This document shows positions 54,938 through 63,960 of a stretch of 64,000 bases of DNA, in pieces (the stretch's first letter is position 1; the number at the start of each line of letters is the position of its first letter). The notes below the pieces were generated by a model. It did not search any database. It was not told the origin of the DNA and worked only from the letters and a program-made list of their open reading frames with translations. The DNA is taken from NCBI RefSeq assembly GCF_901472495.1, contig NZ_LR590469.1, positions 1,550,001 to 1,614,000 of the forward strand. Direction: 5' to 3'. This DNA comes from Yersinia enterocolitica subsp. enterocolitica (GTDB lineage: Bacteria > Pseudomonadota > Gammaproteobacteria > Enterobacterales > Enterobacteriaceae). Position numbers and translations under genes: made by a program.

Positions 54938-55957
54938 ATGCTGATCGATTTACGCAGTGACACCGTTACGCAACCTGACGCCGCCATGCGCCAAGCCATG
55001 GCTAATGCCGAAGTCGGCGATGATGTGTATGGCGATGACCCGACGGTGAATGCTTTGGAAGCGCAAGCCGCCAGGTTATCAGGTAAAGAGGCCGCATTAT
55101 TCCTGCCGACCGGCACACAAGCCAATTTGGTGGCGCTGTTGACTCACTGTCAGCGTGGTGAAGAGTATATTGTCGGCCAAAAAGCGCATAACTATCTGTA
55201 TGAAGCCGGTGGAGCCGCAGTGCTTGGTAGTATTCAACCACAGCCTATTGATGCCAATGATGACGGTACTTTGCCACTGGATAAAGTTTTGGCCGCGATC
55301 AAGCCCGATGATATTCATTTTGCCCAAACCCGGCTGTTGAGTTTGGAAAATACCCACAGCGGAAAAGTATTGCCACTGAGCTACTTGCAGCAGGCATGGG
55401 CATTGACTCGTGAACAGAAACTGGCGCTACATATTGATGGTGCTCGTATTTTTAATGCCGCCGTGGCATTGAATGTCCCTCTGAGCGAAATCACCCAATA
55501 TTGCGATACCCTGACAATTTGCCTCTCTAAAGGGTTGGGCGCACCTGTTGGCTCATTACTGTGTGGCAGCGCGGAATACATTAAACGCGCGCGTCGTTGG
55601 CGCAAAATGACCGGCGGCGGCATGCGTCAGGCCGGAATTCTGGCAGCAGCAGGGCTGTATGCATTAGAGCATAATGTGGCGCGACTAAAAGATGACCATG
55701 ACAATGCCCTCTGGCTGGAGCAACAACTGCGTGCGCTAGGGGTAGAGATAGTGGCTCCGGGAGCGCAAACCAATGTGCTGTATATTCAGCAATCTAGCGA
55801 GCTAGCCGCCAAACTGGGCCCGTGGATGCGCGAACGTGGAGTATTAATCAGCGCTGGCCCAATCACCAGAATGATTACTCACATCAATATTAACCGTACG
55901 GATTTGGAGAAAGTCGTCGCGCTATGGCGTGAGTTTTTGAGCGAGCAGCGCTCATGA
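54938..55957 (+). CDS. ltaE: Low-specificity L-threonine aldolase
   Basis: LtaE is a PLP enzyme splitting L-threonine and L-allo-threonine into glycine and acetaldehyde. The 339-residue protein starts MLIDLRSDTVTQP. It has the GDDVYGDDPTVNALE signature, an LHIDGARIFNAAV segment with the PLP-contact aspartate, and the PLP lysine at Lys198 (CLSKGLGAPVGS). Its last four bases overlap the ybjT start. Confidence 0.97.
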   Translation: MLIDLRSDTVTQPDAAMRQAMANAEVGDDVYGDDPTVNALEAQAARLSGKEAALFLPTGTQANLVALLTHCQRGEEYIVGQKAHNYLYEAGGAAVLGSIQPQPIDANDDGTLPLDKVLAAIKPDDIHFAQTRLLSLENTHSGKVLPLSYLQQAWALTREQKLALHIDGARIFNAAVALNVPLSEITQYCDTLTICLSKGLGAPVGSLLCGSAEYIKRARRWRKMTGGGMRQAGILAAAGLYALEHNVARLKDDHDNALWLEQQLRALGVEIVAPGAQTNVLYIQQSSELAAKLGPWMRERGVLISAGPITRMITHININRTDLEKVVALWREFLSEQRS

Positions 55958-57411
55958 CACCGCAGCGGATATTGGTGCTGGGCGCCAGTGGCTATATTGG
56001 TCAGCATCTGGTGCCGAGACTCAGTCAGCAAGGGCATGTGGTCACTGCGGCGGCCCGCCGTATCGAGTGGCTAAAAGAGCAACCCTGGCCGGGGGTTGAT
56101 TGCCGTTTTGTCGATCTTTATCAGCCCTCAACCCTTATTACCGCGCTACAAGATATTGATGTCGTCTATTATCTGGTACATGGCATGGGTGACGGGCAGG
56201 ATTTGATTGAGCAGGAACGCCTGGCCGCCACCAATATGAAAACAGCGCTCCAACAAAGTCCATCTGTAAAACAGATCATTTATCTCAGTGCATTACAGCC
56301 GGATGATAACAGTTCCTCTCATCTGATTGCCCGCAAACTAACCGGTGATCTGCTTTGTCAAAGTGGTATTCCGGTGACGGAGCTGCGCGCCAGTATTATC
56401 GTCGGCCCCGGTTCTGCCGCTTTTGAAATTATGCGCGATATGGTTTATAACCTGCCCATTCTGACACCACCGCGCTGGGTGCGCTCAAAGTCATCACCGG
56501 TTGCGCTGGAAAACTTGCTGATTTACTTAACGGAATTACTCAATCATCCGGCCTCAGAAAACCGCATTTTTGATGTCGCCGGGCCGGAATACATTAGCTA
56601 TCAAACGATGTTCGAGCGCTTTATTGCCATCAGTGGTAAACGGCGCTGGCTGGTCCCCATTCCGCTCCCTACGCGCTTTATCTCGGTTTATTTCATTAAT
56701 ATGGTGACGTCGGTGCCCACGTCAATTGCCAGCGCATTGATTGAAGGGCTGAATCACGATCTACCTGCGGATGGTCAAGCTTTACAGGCACTTATCCCCC
56801 AGCAACTGATCAGTTTTGACGATGCTGTCAAAGAGACATTACGCCGTGAAGACGAAGTGGTGGATTCACCCGACTGGGGTTATGACCCCGAGGCTCGCGC
56901 CCGCTGGCGACCGGGTTATGGCTTTTATCCCAAACAAGCCGGCTGCCAACTCGATACCTCGGCATCCAGCGAAGCACTGTGGCATGTGGTACAGCAAATT
57001 GGCGGCAAAGAAGGTTATTTCTATGGTAATCCATTATGGAAAACCCGCGCCTGGATGGATGATCTTGCCGGTGGCGGTGTCGTTTATGGCCGTCCGGATA
57101 GGGAAACACTGGAATTAGGTGACTTGATTGATGGCTGGAAAGTTATCACGCTCAAACCGCTGCGTCAGTTGGCAATGATGTTTGGCATGAAAGCACCGGG
57201 CCTTGGGCGGTTAACCTTTACCATCAAGGATTTGGGTGGACGACGCAGTTTTGATGTTCGGGCATGGTGGCATCCGGCGGGCTTTAATGGATTACTGTAT
57301 TGGTTTGTGATGATGCCAGCTCATCTGTTTATTTTCCGCGGAATGGCAAAACGCATCACCACCCTAGCGGTGCAATATGACCGCGAACGCAACCATAAAA
57401 GCGATGAATAA
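55954..57411 (+). CDS. ybjT: NAD(P)-binding SDR-like protein with C-terminal DUF2867 (YbjT)
   Basis: A 485-residue orthologue of E. coli YbjT. The N-terminal atypical short-chain dehydrogenase domain has the dinucleotide motif GASGYIGQHLV at about residues 10-20. The C-terminal part (from about residue 330) is DUF2867, with GRLTFTIKDLGG and WWHPAGFNGLLYW, and one hydrophobic stretch. The function is unknown. It is translationally coupled to ltaE (ATGA overlap). Confidence 0.92.
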   Translation: MTPQRILVLGASGYIGQHLVPRLSQQGHVVTAAARRIEWLKEQPWPGVDCRFVDLYQPSTLITALQDIDVVYYLVHGMGDGQDLIEQERLAATNMKTALQQSPSVKQIIYLSALQPDDNSSSHLIARKLTGDLLCQSGIPVTELRASIIVGPGSAAFEIMRDMVYNLPILTPPRWVRSKSSPVALENLLIYLTELLNHPASENRIFDVAGPEYISYQTMFERFIAISGKRRWLVPIPLPTRFISVYFINMVTSVPTSIASALIEGLNHDLPADGQALQALIPQQLISFDDAVKETLRREDEVVDSPDWGYDPEARARWRPGYGFYPKQAGCQLDTSASSEALWHVVQQIGGKEGYFYGNPLWKTRAWMDDLAGGGVVYGRPDRETLELGDLIDGWKVITLKPLRQLAMMFGMKAPGLGRLTFTIKDLGGRRSFDVRAWWHPAGFNGLLYWFVMMPAHLFIFRGMAKRITTLAVQYDRERNHKSDE

Positions 57412-57435
57412 CGCTGCAAATTCAAGTATGCACAA

Positions 57436-57634
57436 CATCCCCAAATTAATTGGAGTTGCAGCCAGGCGGCAAACGAATGACAAATCGGTCGGGAAGCGAT
57501 TTGTACAGCATTTATGCTAGCCCGTAGGGTGAGCCTCAAGGATGAGGCTCATTAATCCCGATGAGCTTACATAAGTAAATGATCCGGGTGAATGAGAGCA
57601 GCCAACAACGCTGTAACTTCAAGTAAGCAGGGGA
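57436..57634. repeat. Long ERIC variant with an internal insertion (about 199 bp)
   Basis: ERIC ends and the core GAGCTTACATAAGTAAATGA are present, but about 70 bases are inserted between the left GGCGGCAAACGAATGA part and the core. The insert includes the stem GAGCCTCAAGGATGAGGCTC. ERICs enlarged by insertions of this size are known in yersiniae. The element fills most of the ybjT-ybjS gap. Confidence 0.75.
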
Positions 57635-57739
57635 TTCTGATTGCATAGCGCTGCATTTCAAGAAAGAATGGCATCTTATTTGCTGGGTGAATAGATAAAA
57701 ACTCTAGCATTCTGATTTTTGGTGGGAACCGAATTCGCT

Positions 57740-58750
57740 ATGAAGGTATTGGTCACCGGTGCAACCTGTGGGTTAGGCCGAAATGCCGTTGAATATCTCC
57801 GTCGTCAGGGTATCAAAGTTATCGCCACCGGCAATAATCCGGCGATGGGTGCATTATTGTCAAAAATGGGCGCTGAATTTATTCATGCGGACCTGACGAA
57901 TCTGGTTTCCTCGCAGGCGAAAGCTATGCTGGCTGATGTCGATACGCTGTGGCATTGCTCCAGTTTTACCTCGCCGTGGGGCACAGAGCAGGCTTTCGAG
58001 CTGGCCAATGTCCGCGCCACACGCCGCCTGGGCGAATGGGCCGCTGCTTATGGTGTGGAAAATTTTATTCATATATCCTCACCGGCCATTTATTTCGATT
58101 ATCACCACCATCGTAATATTCAGGAAGACTTCCGCCCAGCACGTTTCGCCAATGAATTCGCACGAAGCAAGGCGGCGGGAGAGGAAGTGATTCAACAATT
58201 AGCGCTGTCCAACCCGCAAACTCATTTCACTATTTTGCGCCCGCAAGGTCTCTTCGGCCCGCACGACACCGTGATGCTGCCGCGCCTGCTGCAAATGATT
58301 AAGTATTATGGCACTCTGCTGCTACCCCGTGGTGGTGATGCACTGGTGGACATGACCTACCAGGAAAATGCCGTACATGCGATGTGGTTAGCAACCCAAA
58401 GCCAGAATACGCCGTCTGGTAGAGTTTATAATATTACGAATCAGCAACCCCGCCCGCTGCGCACCATCGTGCAACATCTGCTGGAAGAGTTGGATATGCC
58501 CTGCCGTATTCGCTCAGTGCCCTACCCGATGTTGGATATCATGGCCCGAGCTATGGAAAAACTGGGAAATAAAGCCGAAAAGGAACCTATATTGACCCAT
58601 TATGGTGTCGCAAAACTTAATTTTGATCTGACGCTGGATACCCATCGCGCTGAATTAGAATTAGGGTATCGCCCGCAGGTGTCATTGGATGAAGGTATTA
58701 TCCGCACGGCCCGTTGGTTAAAAGAGCACGGCAAGCTCAACACGGGTTAA
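57740..58750 (+). CDS. ybjS: NAD-dependent epimerase/dehydratase family protein YbjS
   Basis: A 336-residue extended-SDR protein orthologous to E. coli YbjS. The ATG at 57740 (MKVLVTGATCGLGRNAVEYL) places the GxxGxxG motif at the N-terminus; the longer frame upstream is rejected. The catalytic-type sequence is seen as SSPAIYFDY followed by FARSKAAGEE, so Tyr and Lys are offset from the classic YxxxK spacing. The substrate is unknown. Confidence 0.92.
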   Translation: MKVLVTGATCGLGRNAVEYLRRQGIKVIATGNNPAMGALLSKMGAEFIHADLTNLVSSQAKAMLADVDTLWHCSSFTSPWGTEQAFELANVRATRRLGEWAAAYGVENFIHISSPAIYFDYHHHRNIQEDFRPARFANEFARSKAAGEEVIQQLALSNPQTHFTILRPQGLFGPHDTVMLPRLLQMIKYYGTLLLPRGGDALVDMTYQENAVHAMWLATQSQNTPSGRVYNITNQQPRPLRTIVQHLLEELDMPCRIRSVPYPMLDIMARAMEKLGNKAEKEPILTHYGVAKLNFDLTLDTHRAELELGYRPQVSLDEGIIRTARWLKEHGKLNTG

Positions 58751-58818
58751 CTCCGCAGATTCTTTGGGTCTATACTACAATCACTTTCATAACAGATTCT
58801 TTCACTTAAGGTCATCAT

Positions 58819-59394
58819 ATGAAAAAGAAAAATATTGCCCTGATTCTTCCTCTGGCCATTCTGCTTAGCGCTTGTAGTAATACCGTTGACCCAGCCTATA
58901 AAGATATTAGCAGCCGCACAGCCCCTTGTATTGACGGTGGGCCGGATACGGTAGCGCAAAAATTCTATGACCTGCGGGTTCAGCAAATTGGTAATAAGAG
59001 TGGCTTGCCCGATGATAATCTGTCAGCCCAATTTCGCCCTTATCTGAGCCAGGCACTTTATGAACAGATTCAAACAGCCAGAAAACAAGCAGGCAATCGC
59101 ACCTCTTCTGGAGTAAATAGTACACAAACCATTAATGGCGATATCTTCAGCAGCTTACGTGAAGGTAGCACCAGCGCGGATGTTGCCAGTGCTTCAACCA
59201 TTCCCAATACTGATGCGCGGAATATTCCCTTACGCGTCAATTTGACGCACCAGTCGGCGGGTGGGCAGTCAGTGATGTGGCAAGACGAAGTGTTGATGAT
59301 CCGCGAAGGAACCTGCTGGGTTGTCGATGATATCCGCTTTATGGGCGTCTCTGCCCCAGCAGGAAGCCTGCGGCAGCTATTGGGTGATCGCTAA
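58819..59394 (+). CDS. ybjP: YbjP family lipoprotein
   Basis: A 191-residue protein orthologous to E. coli YbjP (171 aa), a lipoprotein of unknown function. The signal sequence ends in the lipobox LLSAC with Cys19, and Ser at position +2 predicts outer-membrane sorting. The conserved C-terminal half has VASASTIPNTDARNIPLRV and WQDEVLMIREGTCWVVDDIR. An extra stretch rich in Gln/Asn around residues 90-110 explains the greater length. E. coli has amiD-ybjQ between ybjS and this gene; they are absent here. Confidence 0.88.
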   Translation: MKKKNIALILPLAILLSACSNTVDPAYKDISSRTAPCIDGGPDTVAQKFYDLRVQQIGNKSGLPDDNLSAQFRPYLSQALYEQIQTARKQAGNRTSSGVNSTQTINGDIFSSLREGSTSADVASASTIPNTDARNIPLRVNLTHQSAGGQSVMWQDEVLMIREGTCWVVDDIRFMGVSAPAGSLRQLLGDR

Positions 59395-59405
59395 CCAGCC
59401 CAAAA

Positions 59406-60060
59406 TGCCGACAACCCCCTGCAATTTGGAAGAAAATGAGTATCCCCTATAGATTTCGGATTGCAGGTAGGCGGCAAAAGAGTGCATCCCGATGAGCTTA
59501 CACTGGTAAGTGATTCGGGTAAGCGAGAGCCGACAACACCCCTGAAATTTGAAAGAAAATAAGTATCCCCTATAGATTTCGGATTACAGGTAGGCGGCAA
59601 AAGAGTGCATCCCGATGAGCTTACACTGGTATGTGATTCGGGTAAGCGAGAGCAGCCAACACCCCTGCAATTTGAAAGAAAATAAGTATCCCCTATAGAT
59701 TTCGGATTACAGGTAGGCGGCAAAAGAGTGCATCCCGATGAGCTTACACTGGTAAGTGATTCGGGTAAGCGAGAGCCGACAACACCCCTGAAATTTGAAA
59801 GAAAATAAGTATCCCCTATAGATTTCGGATTACAGGTAGGCGGCAAAAGAGTGCATCCCGATGAGCTTACACTGGTAAGTGATTCGGGTGAGCGAGAGCA
59901 GCCAACACCCCTGCAATTTGAAAGAAAATGAGTATCCCCTATAGATTTCGGATTGCAGGTAGGCGGCAAAAGAGTGCATCCCGATGAGCTTACACTGGTA
60001 AGTGATTCGGGTAAGCGAGAGCCGACAACACCCCTGCAATTTGAAAGATGACGGGGATAG
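59406..60060. repeat. Tandem array of a 123-bp ERIC derivative (5 units plus a partial)
   Basis: Units begin with TATCCCCTATAGATTTCGG at 59441, 59564, 59687, 59810 and 59933, exactly 123 bases apart, and the array closes with GATGACGGGGATA. A partial unit end precedes it from about 59406. Each unit holds the ERIC core (GAGCTTACACTGGTAAGTGA). Variants alternate: units 1, 3 and 5 read AGAGCCGACAAC, units 2 and 4 read AGAGCAGCCAAC, which points to duplication of a two-unit block. It lies between ybjP and artP. Confidence 0.92.
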
Positions 60061-60174
60061 CTCTGTCAGATTTATGCATCGCGTGACAAATTCACTCTGA
60101 TAGCATTCAAATCCAAATGTTATGCTGTTTTTTGCCCCTGATGTTGGTTATTAATAAATTTTAACGCACAAAGA

Positions 60175-60190
60175 TTGCATAAGTATGCCG
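60175..60190 (+). promoter_or_regulatory. Weak candidate ARG box before artP
   Basis: TTGCATAAGTATGCCG contains GCAT-N4-ATGC, the symmetry of ArgR boxes, 46 bases before the artP start. E. coli art genes are repressed by ArgR with arginine. The match is partial and no second box at the usual spacing is evident. Confidence 0.3.
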
Positions 60191-60235
60191 CGGAAGTTAC
60201 CATTCACGGCATCATTGGCTATTCAGATTTGGCGC

Positions 60236-60964
60236 ATGAGTATTCAACTTAACGGAATTAACTGTTACTACGGCGTACACCAAGCGCTGTTCGACATTAC
60301 CTTAGACTGTCCTGCGGGCGAAACCTTAGTGTTACTGGGGCCAAGTGGTGCCGGTAAAAGCTCGTTATTGCGTGTGCTTAACCTGCTGGAAATGCCACGT
60401 TCAGGAACCTTGCAGATAGCAGGTAATCACTTTGACTTTTCCCAGGCTCCTGGCGCAAAAGCTATTCGCGAATTACGCCAGAATGTGGGGATGGTCTTCC
60501 AACAATACAATCTTTGGCCGCACCTCTCTGTCATACAGAATCTGATTGAAGCCCCTTGCCGCGTGCTGGGTCTGTCAAAAGATGAGGCTATGGCGCGGGC
60601 AGAAAAGTTACTGACCCGTCTGCGTTTGACTGATTTTGCCGATCGCTTTCCGTTGCACCTCTCAGGTGGCCAGCAACAGCGTGTGGCTATTGCCCGCGCA
60701 TTGATGATGGAACCGCAGGTTTTGTTGTTTGACGAACCGACTGCAGCGCTTGATCCAGAAATCACAGCACAAATTGTTAGTATTATCCGTGAATTGGCAG
60801 GAACCGGTATCACTCAGGTGATTGTAACCCATGAGGTTGAAGTGGCCCGCAAAACGGCCAGCCGTGTGGTTTACATGGAAAACGGCCACGTAGTGGAACA
60901 AGGTGATGCCAGCCACTTTACACAACCAACAACTGAAGCTTTTGCCAGCTATCTGTCACATTGA
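60236..60964 (+). CDS. artP: Arginine ABC transporter ATP-binding protein ArtP
   Basis: ArtP powers arginine uptake with ArtQ and ArtM. The ATG at 60236 (MSIQLNGINCYYGVHQ) gives 242 residues as in E. coli; the frame upstream to 60185 is rejected. Motifs seen are Walker A GPSGAGKSS, signature LSGGQQQR, Walker B VLLFDEPTAALDP and the switch histidine in VTHEVEVA. First gene of artPIQM. Confidence 0.98.
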   Translation: MSIQLNGINCYYGVHQALFDITLDCPAGETLVLLGPSGAGKSSLLRVLNLLEMPRSGTLQIAGNHFDFSQAPGAKAIRELRQNVGMVFQQYNLWPHLSVIQNLIEAPCRVLGLSKDEAMARAEKLLTRLRLTDFADRFPLHLSGGQQQRVAIARALMMEPQVLLFDEPTAALDPEITAQIVSIIRELAGTGITQVIVTHEVEVARKTASRVVYMENGHVVEQGDASHFTQPTTEAFASYLSH

Positions 60965-60984
60965 TATCTATTTGGGAATTTGCG

Positions 60985-61716
60985 ATGAAAAAATTAATAA
61001 TTGCTGCCGTCCTTGCCAGTATCAGTTTGTCCGCCTCTGCCGCTGAAACTATTCGTTTCGCTGCTGAAGCCACTTACCCGCCATTCGAATTTATTGATGC
61101 CAATAATAAGATGCAAGGCTTTGATATCGATCTGGCTAACGCACTGTGTAAAGAGATGCAAGCCGAATGTACCTTTACCAATCAGGCTTTCGACAGCTTG
61201 ATCCCTAGCTTGAAATTCAAGCGTTTTGACGCGGTTATCTCAGGAATGGACATCACCCCTGAGCGCCAAAAACAAGTGGCTTTCACCCAACCTTACTATG
61301 AAAACTCTGCGCTGTTTATTGCTGAAAAAGGCAAAGTGGCTGATTTAGCGGCCCTGAAAGGCAAGCGTGTAGGGATGCAAAATGGTTCTACTCATCAAAA
61401 ATACCTGATGGAGAAACACCCTGAAATTACCGCCGTGCCTTATGACAGCTATCAGAATGCCATTCTTGACCTAAAAAATGGCCGTCTGGATGCGGTATTT
61501 GGTGATACTGCGGTGGTCAATGAGTGGTTGAAGCAAAATAACCAATTGGCGGCTGTGGGTGACAAAGTGACTGACGCTAACTATTTCGGTACCGGTTTAG
61601 GGATTGCCGTTCGTCAGAACAACACTGAGTTACAGGGTAAGTTAGATGCTGCACTGGCGAAAGTTAAAGCAGATGGCACCTATCAGACAATTTATAAAAA
61701 ATGGTTCCAGCAGTAA
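60985..61716 (+). CDS. artI: Arginine ABC transporter substrate-binding protein ArtI
   Basis: A 243-residue periplasmic binding protein. The ATG at 60985 starts a signal peptide (MKKLIIAAVLASISLSASA) cleaved before AETIRF. The family signature GFDIDLANALCKEM and SGMDITPERQKQV are seen. It is assigned ArtI and not ArtJ by position between artP and artQ and by ETIRFAAEATYPPFE and the KWFQQ end. Confidence 0.95.
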   Translation: MKKLIIAAVLASISLSASAAETIRFAAEATYPPFEFIDANNKMQGFDIDLANALCKEMQAECTFTNQAFDSLIPSLKFKRFDAVISGMDITPERQKQVAFTQPYYENSALFIAEKGKVADLAALKGKRVGMQNGSTHQKYLMEKHPEITAVPYDSYQNAILDLKNGRLDAVFGDTAVVNEWLKQNNQLAAVGDKVTDANYFGTGLGIAVRQNNTELQGKLDAALAKVKADGTYQTIYKKWFQQ

Positions 61717-61727
61717 TTTAAGCACCC

Positions 61728-62444
61728 ATGAATGAATTTCAACCTTTAGCAAGCGCCGCCGGTATGACCGTCGGCCTTGCCGTTTGTGCACTGGCCCTCG
61801 GTCTGGTTCTGGCAATGTTATTTGCCGTCTGTGAATCGTCACGGTGGAAGATCGTCAGCTACCTGACCACCGGCTGGGTCACCATTCTGCGCGGGCTACC
61901 AGAGATTCTGGTGGTGCTGTTTATCTATTTCGGTTCATCTCAGCTATTGATGATGCTATCAGACGGCTTCACTTTGAATCTTTATCTGTTTGAGCTGCCG
62001 ATTAAGCTCAATATTGATGATTTTGAAGTCAGCCCGTTCCTGTGTGGTGTTATCGCACTGGCCCTGCTCTATTCCGCTTATGCGTCACAAACTTTACGTG
62101 GCGCACTGAAAGCGGTACCTGTTGGACAATGGGAATCGGGCCAGGCATTGGGCTTGAGTCAGGCAGCTATTTTCTTCCGCTTGATTATGCCGCAGATGTG
62201 GCGTCATGCCCTACCCGGTTTGGGCAACCAATGGTTGGTGCTGCTAAAAGACACCGCGTTAGTGTCACTTATCAGTGTCAATGACTTGATGTTACAAACC
62301 AAAAGCATTGCCACCCGGACTCAGGAACCTTTCACCTGGTATGTGATTGCCGCTGCTATTTATTTGGTGGTGACCCTACTTAGCCAGTATGTGCTTAAGT
62401 GGATTGAACTCCGTACCACCCGTTTTGAACGGAGCCCATCCTGA
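61728..62444 (+). CDS. artQ: Arginine ABC transporter permease ArtQ
   Basis: A 238-residue inner-membrane permease of the HisMQ type with about five helices. The EAA loop is seen as GALKAVPVGQWESGQALGLS, split by its natural context, before FFRLIMPQMW. It starts 11 bases after artI and overlaps artM by one base (TGATG). Confidence 0.97.
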   Translation: MNEFQPLASAAGMTVGLAVCALALGLVLAMLFAVCESSRWKIVSYLTTGWVTILRGLPEILVVLFIYFGSSQLLMMLSDGFTLNLYLFELPIKLNIDDFEVSPFLCGVIALALLYSAYASQTLRGALKAVPVGQWESGQALGLSQAAIFFRLIMPQMWRHALPGLGNQWLVLLKDTALVSLISVNDLMLQTKSIATRTQEPFTWYVIAAAIYLVVTLLSQYVLKWIELRTTRFERSPS

Positions 62445-63112
62445 TGCTGGAATACTTACCCGAGATCCTAAAAGGGCTGCATACCAGCCTGACATTAACT
62501 ATTGCCTCCTTATTGGTTGCATTAGTGCTGTCATTGCTGTTTACCATTGTGTTGACACTGAAAACACCAATCGCCACGCCACTGGTCAAAATCTATATCA
62601 CGTTGTTCACCGGTACCCCGCTGTTAGTCCAGATCTTTTTGATCTACTACGGCCCCGGCCAATTCCCAGCGATTCGTGAATACCCGTGGTTATGGAACCT
62701 GCTATCGCAACCTTGGCTATGTGCCATGATTGCCCTGGCATTGAACAGCGCGGCCTATACTACTCAACTGTTCTATGGTGCCGTGCGCGCGATCCCTGCC
62801 GGCCAGTGGCAGTCTTGCGAAGCGCTGGGGATGTCTAAGGCCCAGTCATTACGCATCTTGCTACCATTTGCATTTAAACGCGCACTCTCTTCTTATTCCA
62901 ACGAAGTGGTGTTGGTATTCAAAAGTACCTCTCTGGCCTATACCATTACATTGATGGAAGTTATGGGCTACAGCCAACTGATGTATGGCCGAACCTATGA
63001 TGTGATGGTATTTGGTGCCGCAGGACTCGTTTATCTGGTTGTGAATGGGTTGCTGACACTGTTTATGCGGGTGGTGGAGCGCAGAGCATTGGCGTTTGAG
63101 CGGCGTAATTAA
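62444..63112 (+). CDS. artM: Arginine ABC transporter permease ArtM
   Basis: A 222-residue permease forming the channel with ArtQ. About five membrane helices are seen. The EAA-loop sequence AVRAIPAGQWQSCEALGMSK contacts ArtP, followed by LRILLPFAFKRALSSYSNE. Its start overlaps the artQ stop by one base. Confidence 0.97.
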   Translation: MLEYLPEILKGLHTSLTLTIASLLVALVLSLLFTIVLTLKTPIATPLVKIYITLFTGTPLLVQIFLIYYGPGQFPAIREYPWLWNLLSQPWLCAMIALALNSAAYTTQLFYGAVRAIPAGQWQSCEALGMSKAQSLRILLPFAFKRALSSYSNEVVLVFKSTSLAYTITLMEVMGYSQLMYGRTYDVMVFGAAGLVYLVVNGLLTLFMRVVERRALAFERRN

Positions 63113-63199
63113 GATGATTTATTCGTTAATGATGACTTAGTGAACATCTTCGGTTGTTAGGGCTTCACAGCTCACCTGGCTTCCGATGAACCAACCGGC

Positions 63200-63713
63200 A
63201 AAGGGGCCATAAGCGTGGCCCCTTATGCAATCCCGCGCTTGCGCGAAATATTGCCCTGCGGGTAAACCTCCTGCGTCTTTCGGGCTCACGAGCCAGCGCG
63301 ATTCGCAATCCATGCTCAAGCGCGCTTTTCGCGGGCGTCCATGCCCGCTCACTCTACCCTCCCTCCTGGTCGGCAATATTCCTGATTGCGCTCAAAGTCA
63401 AAATCAAAACACTATCTTTAGTTTTTGACTTTATCTTTTGATTTTTGAAGCACATTTGAGCCGCCGAGTGAAGAATAGAGGTAGGACGCGAGGCATGGAT
63501 GCCGAGCGAGCCGTGCTTGAGCAGGAGGCGACAACACTGCGTAGCAGTTTTGAACAACGCTTGCGTTGGCCCGAAGGGTTGCCTCGAAGAAGCTATAATC
63601 ACGGCGCGGTCCGTCAGCGAAATGATGAGCCGAGGGCACCTGCGCAGCAGGCTAGCGATACGTGCGCAAGCGCAGGGGATCCAAAGGGGTTACGCGCTTG
63701 TAACCCCTTTGGC
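63200..63713. mobile_element. About 514-bp long inverted-repeat element between artM and artJ
   Basis: Two GC-rich arms of about 200 bases face each other around an AT-rich centre (63392-63450). The outer ends are hairpins: GGGGCCA / TGGCCCC at 63203-63222, and a perfect CCAAAGGGGTTAC / GTAACCCCTTTGG at 63681-63712. GCGCTTGCGC (63235-63244) mirrors GCGCAAGCGC (63664-63673). TGCTCAAGC...CATGCC...CTACC in the left arm mirrors the right arm near 63481-63520. No transposase or convincing gene lies inside. Open frames within it (for example 63438-63719) follow the palindrome and are not supported. Confidence 0.65.
63203..63222 (+). terminator. Hairpin downstream of artM
   Basis: GGGGCCA / TGGCCCC, a 7-bp perfect stem with a 6-base loop, lies 90 bases after artM at the left end of the inverted-repeat element. 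Its tail (TTATGC) is weak, so it may terminate the artPIQM mRNA only partly. Confidence 0.45.
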
Positions 63714-63823
63714 GGTTGAGGCACCCAATGGCAAAGTGATCACCGCACTCATGTCAAGCGAACCCAAACCTCTAGGCTGCCCTTCCTGTAAATAAAATAA
63801 AAACAAATTTTTAATCACATTAC

Positions 63824-63841
63824 TTGCATATAAATTCATAA
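63824..63841 (+). promoter_or_regulatory. ARG box before artJ
   Basis: TTGCATATAAATTCATAA matches the ArgR half-site arrangement TGAAT-N4-ATTCA closely (TGCAT-ATAA-ATTCA). It is about 120 bases before artJ, which is ArgR-repressed in E. coli. A second box at 21-base centre spacing is only vaguely matched. Confidence 0.5.
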
Positions 63842-63960
63842 AATGGCAATGTAATCCACATCATTTATCCGAATAAATCGCGATAAAGCATCATCAGTTA
63901 TAATAAAATCAATAACTAATAATATCTTCTATTAAAAAAATTCAGACAGGAGTTTAAGCA

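Noticed and set aside
59391..59969. 192-codon minus-strand frame in the ERIC array
   Set aside because: It simply translates the 123-bp repeat, lacks a credible start signal and has no family resemblance.
59406..60060. Possible CRISPR-like array
   Set aside because: The entire 123-base unit is repeated with no unique spacers, and the unit is an ERIC.
63438..63795. Overlapping frames of 70-98 codons near artJ
   Set aside because: They fall within the palindromic element, occur on both strands and lack ribosome-binding sites or known domains.
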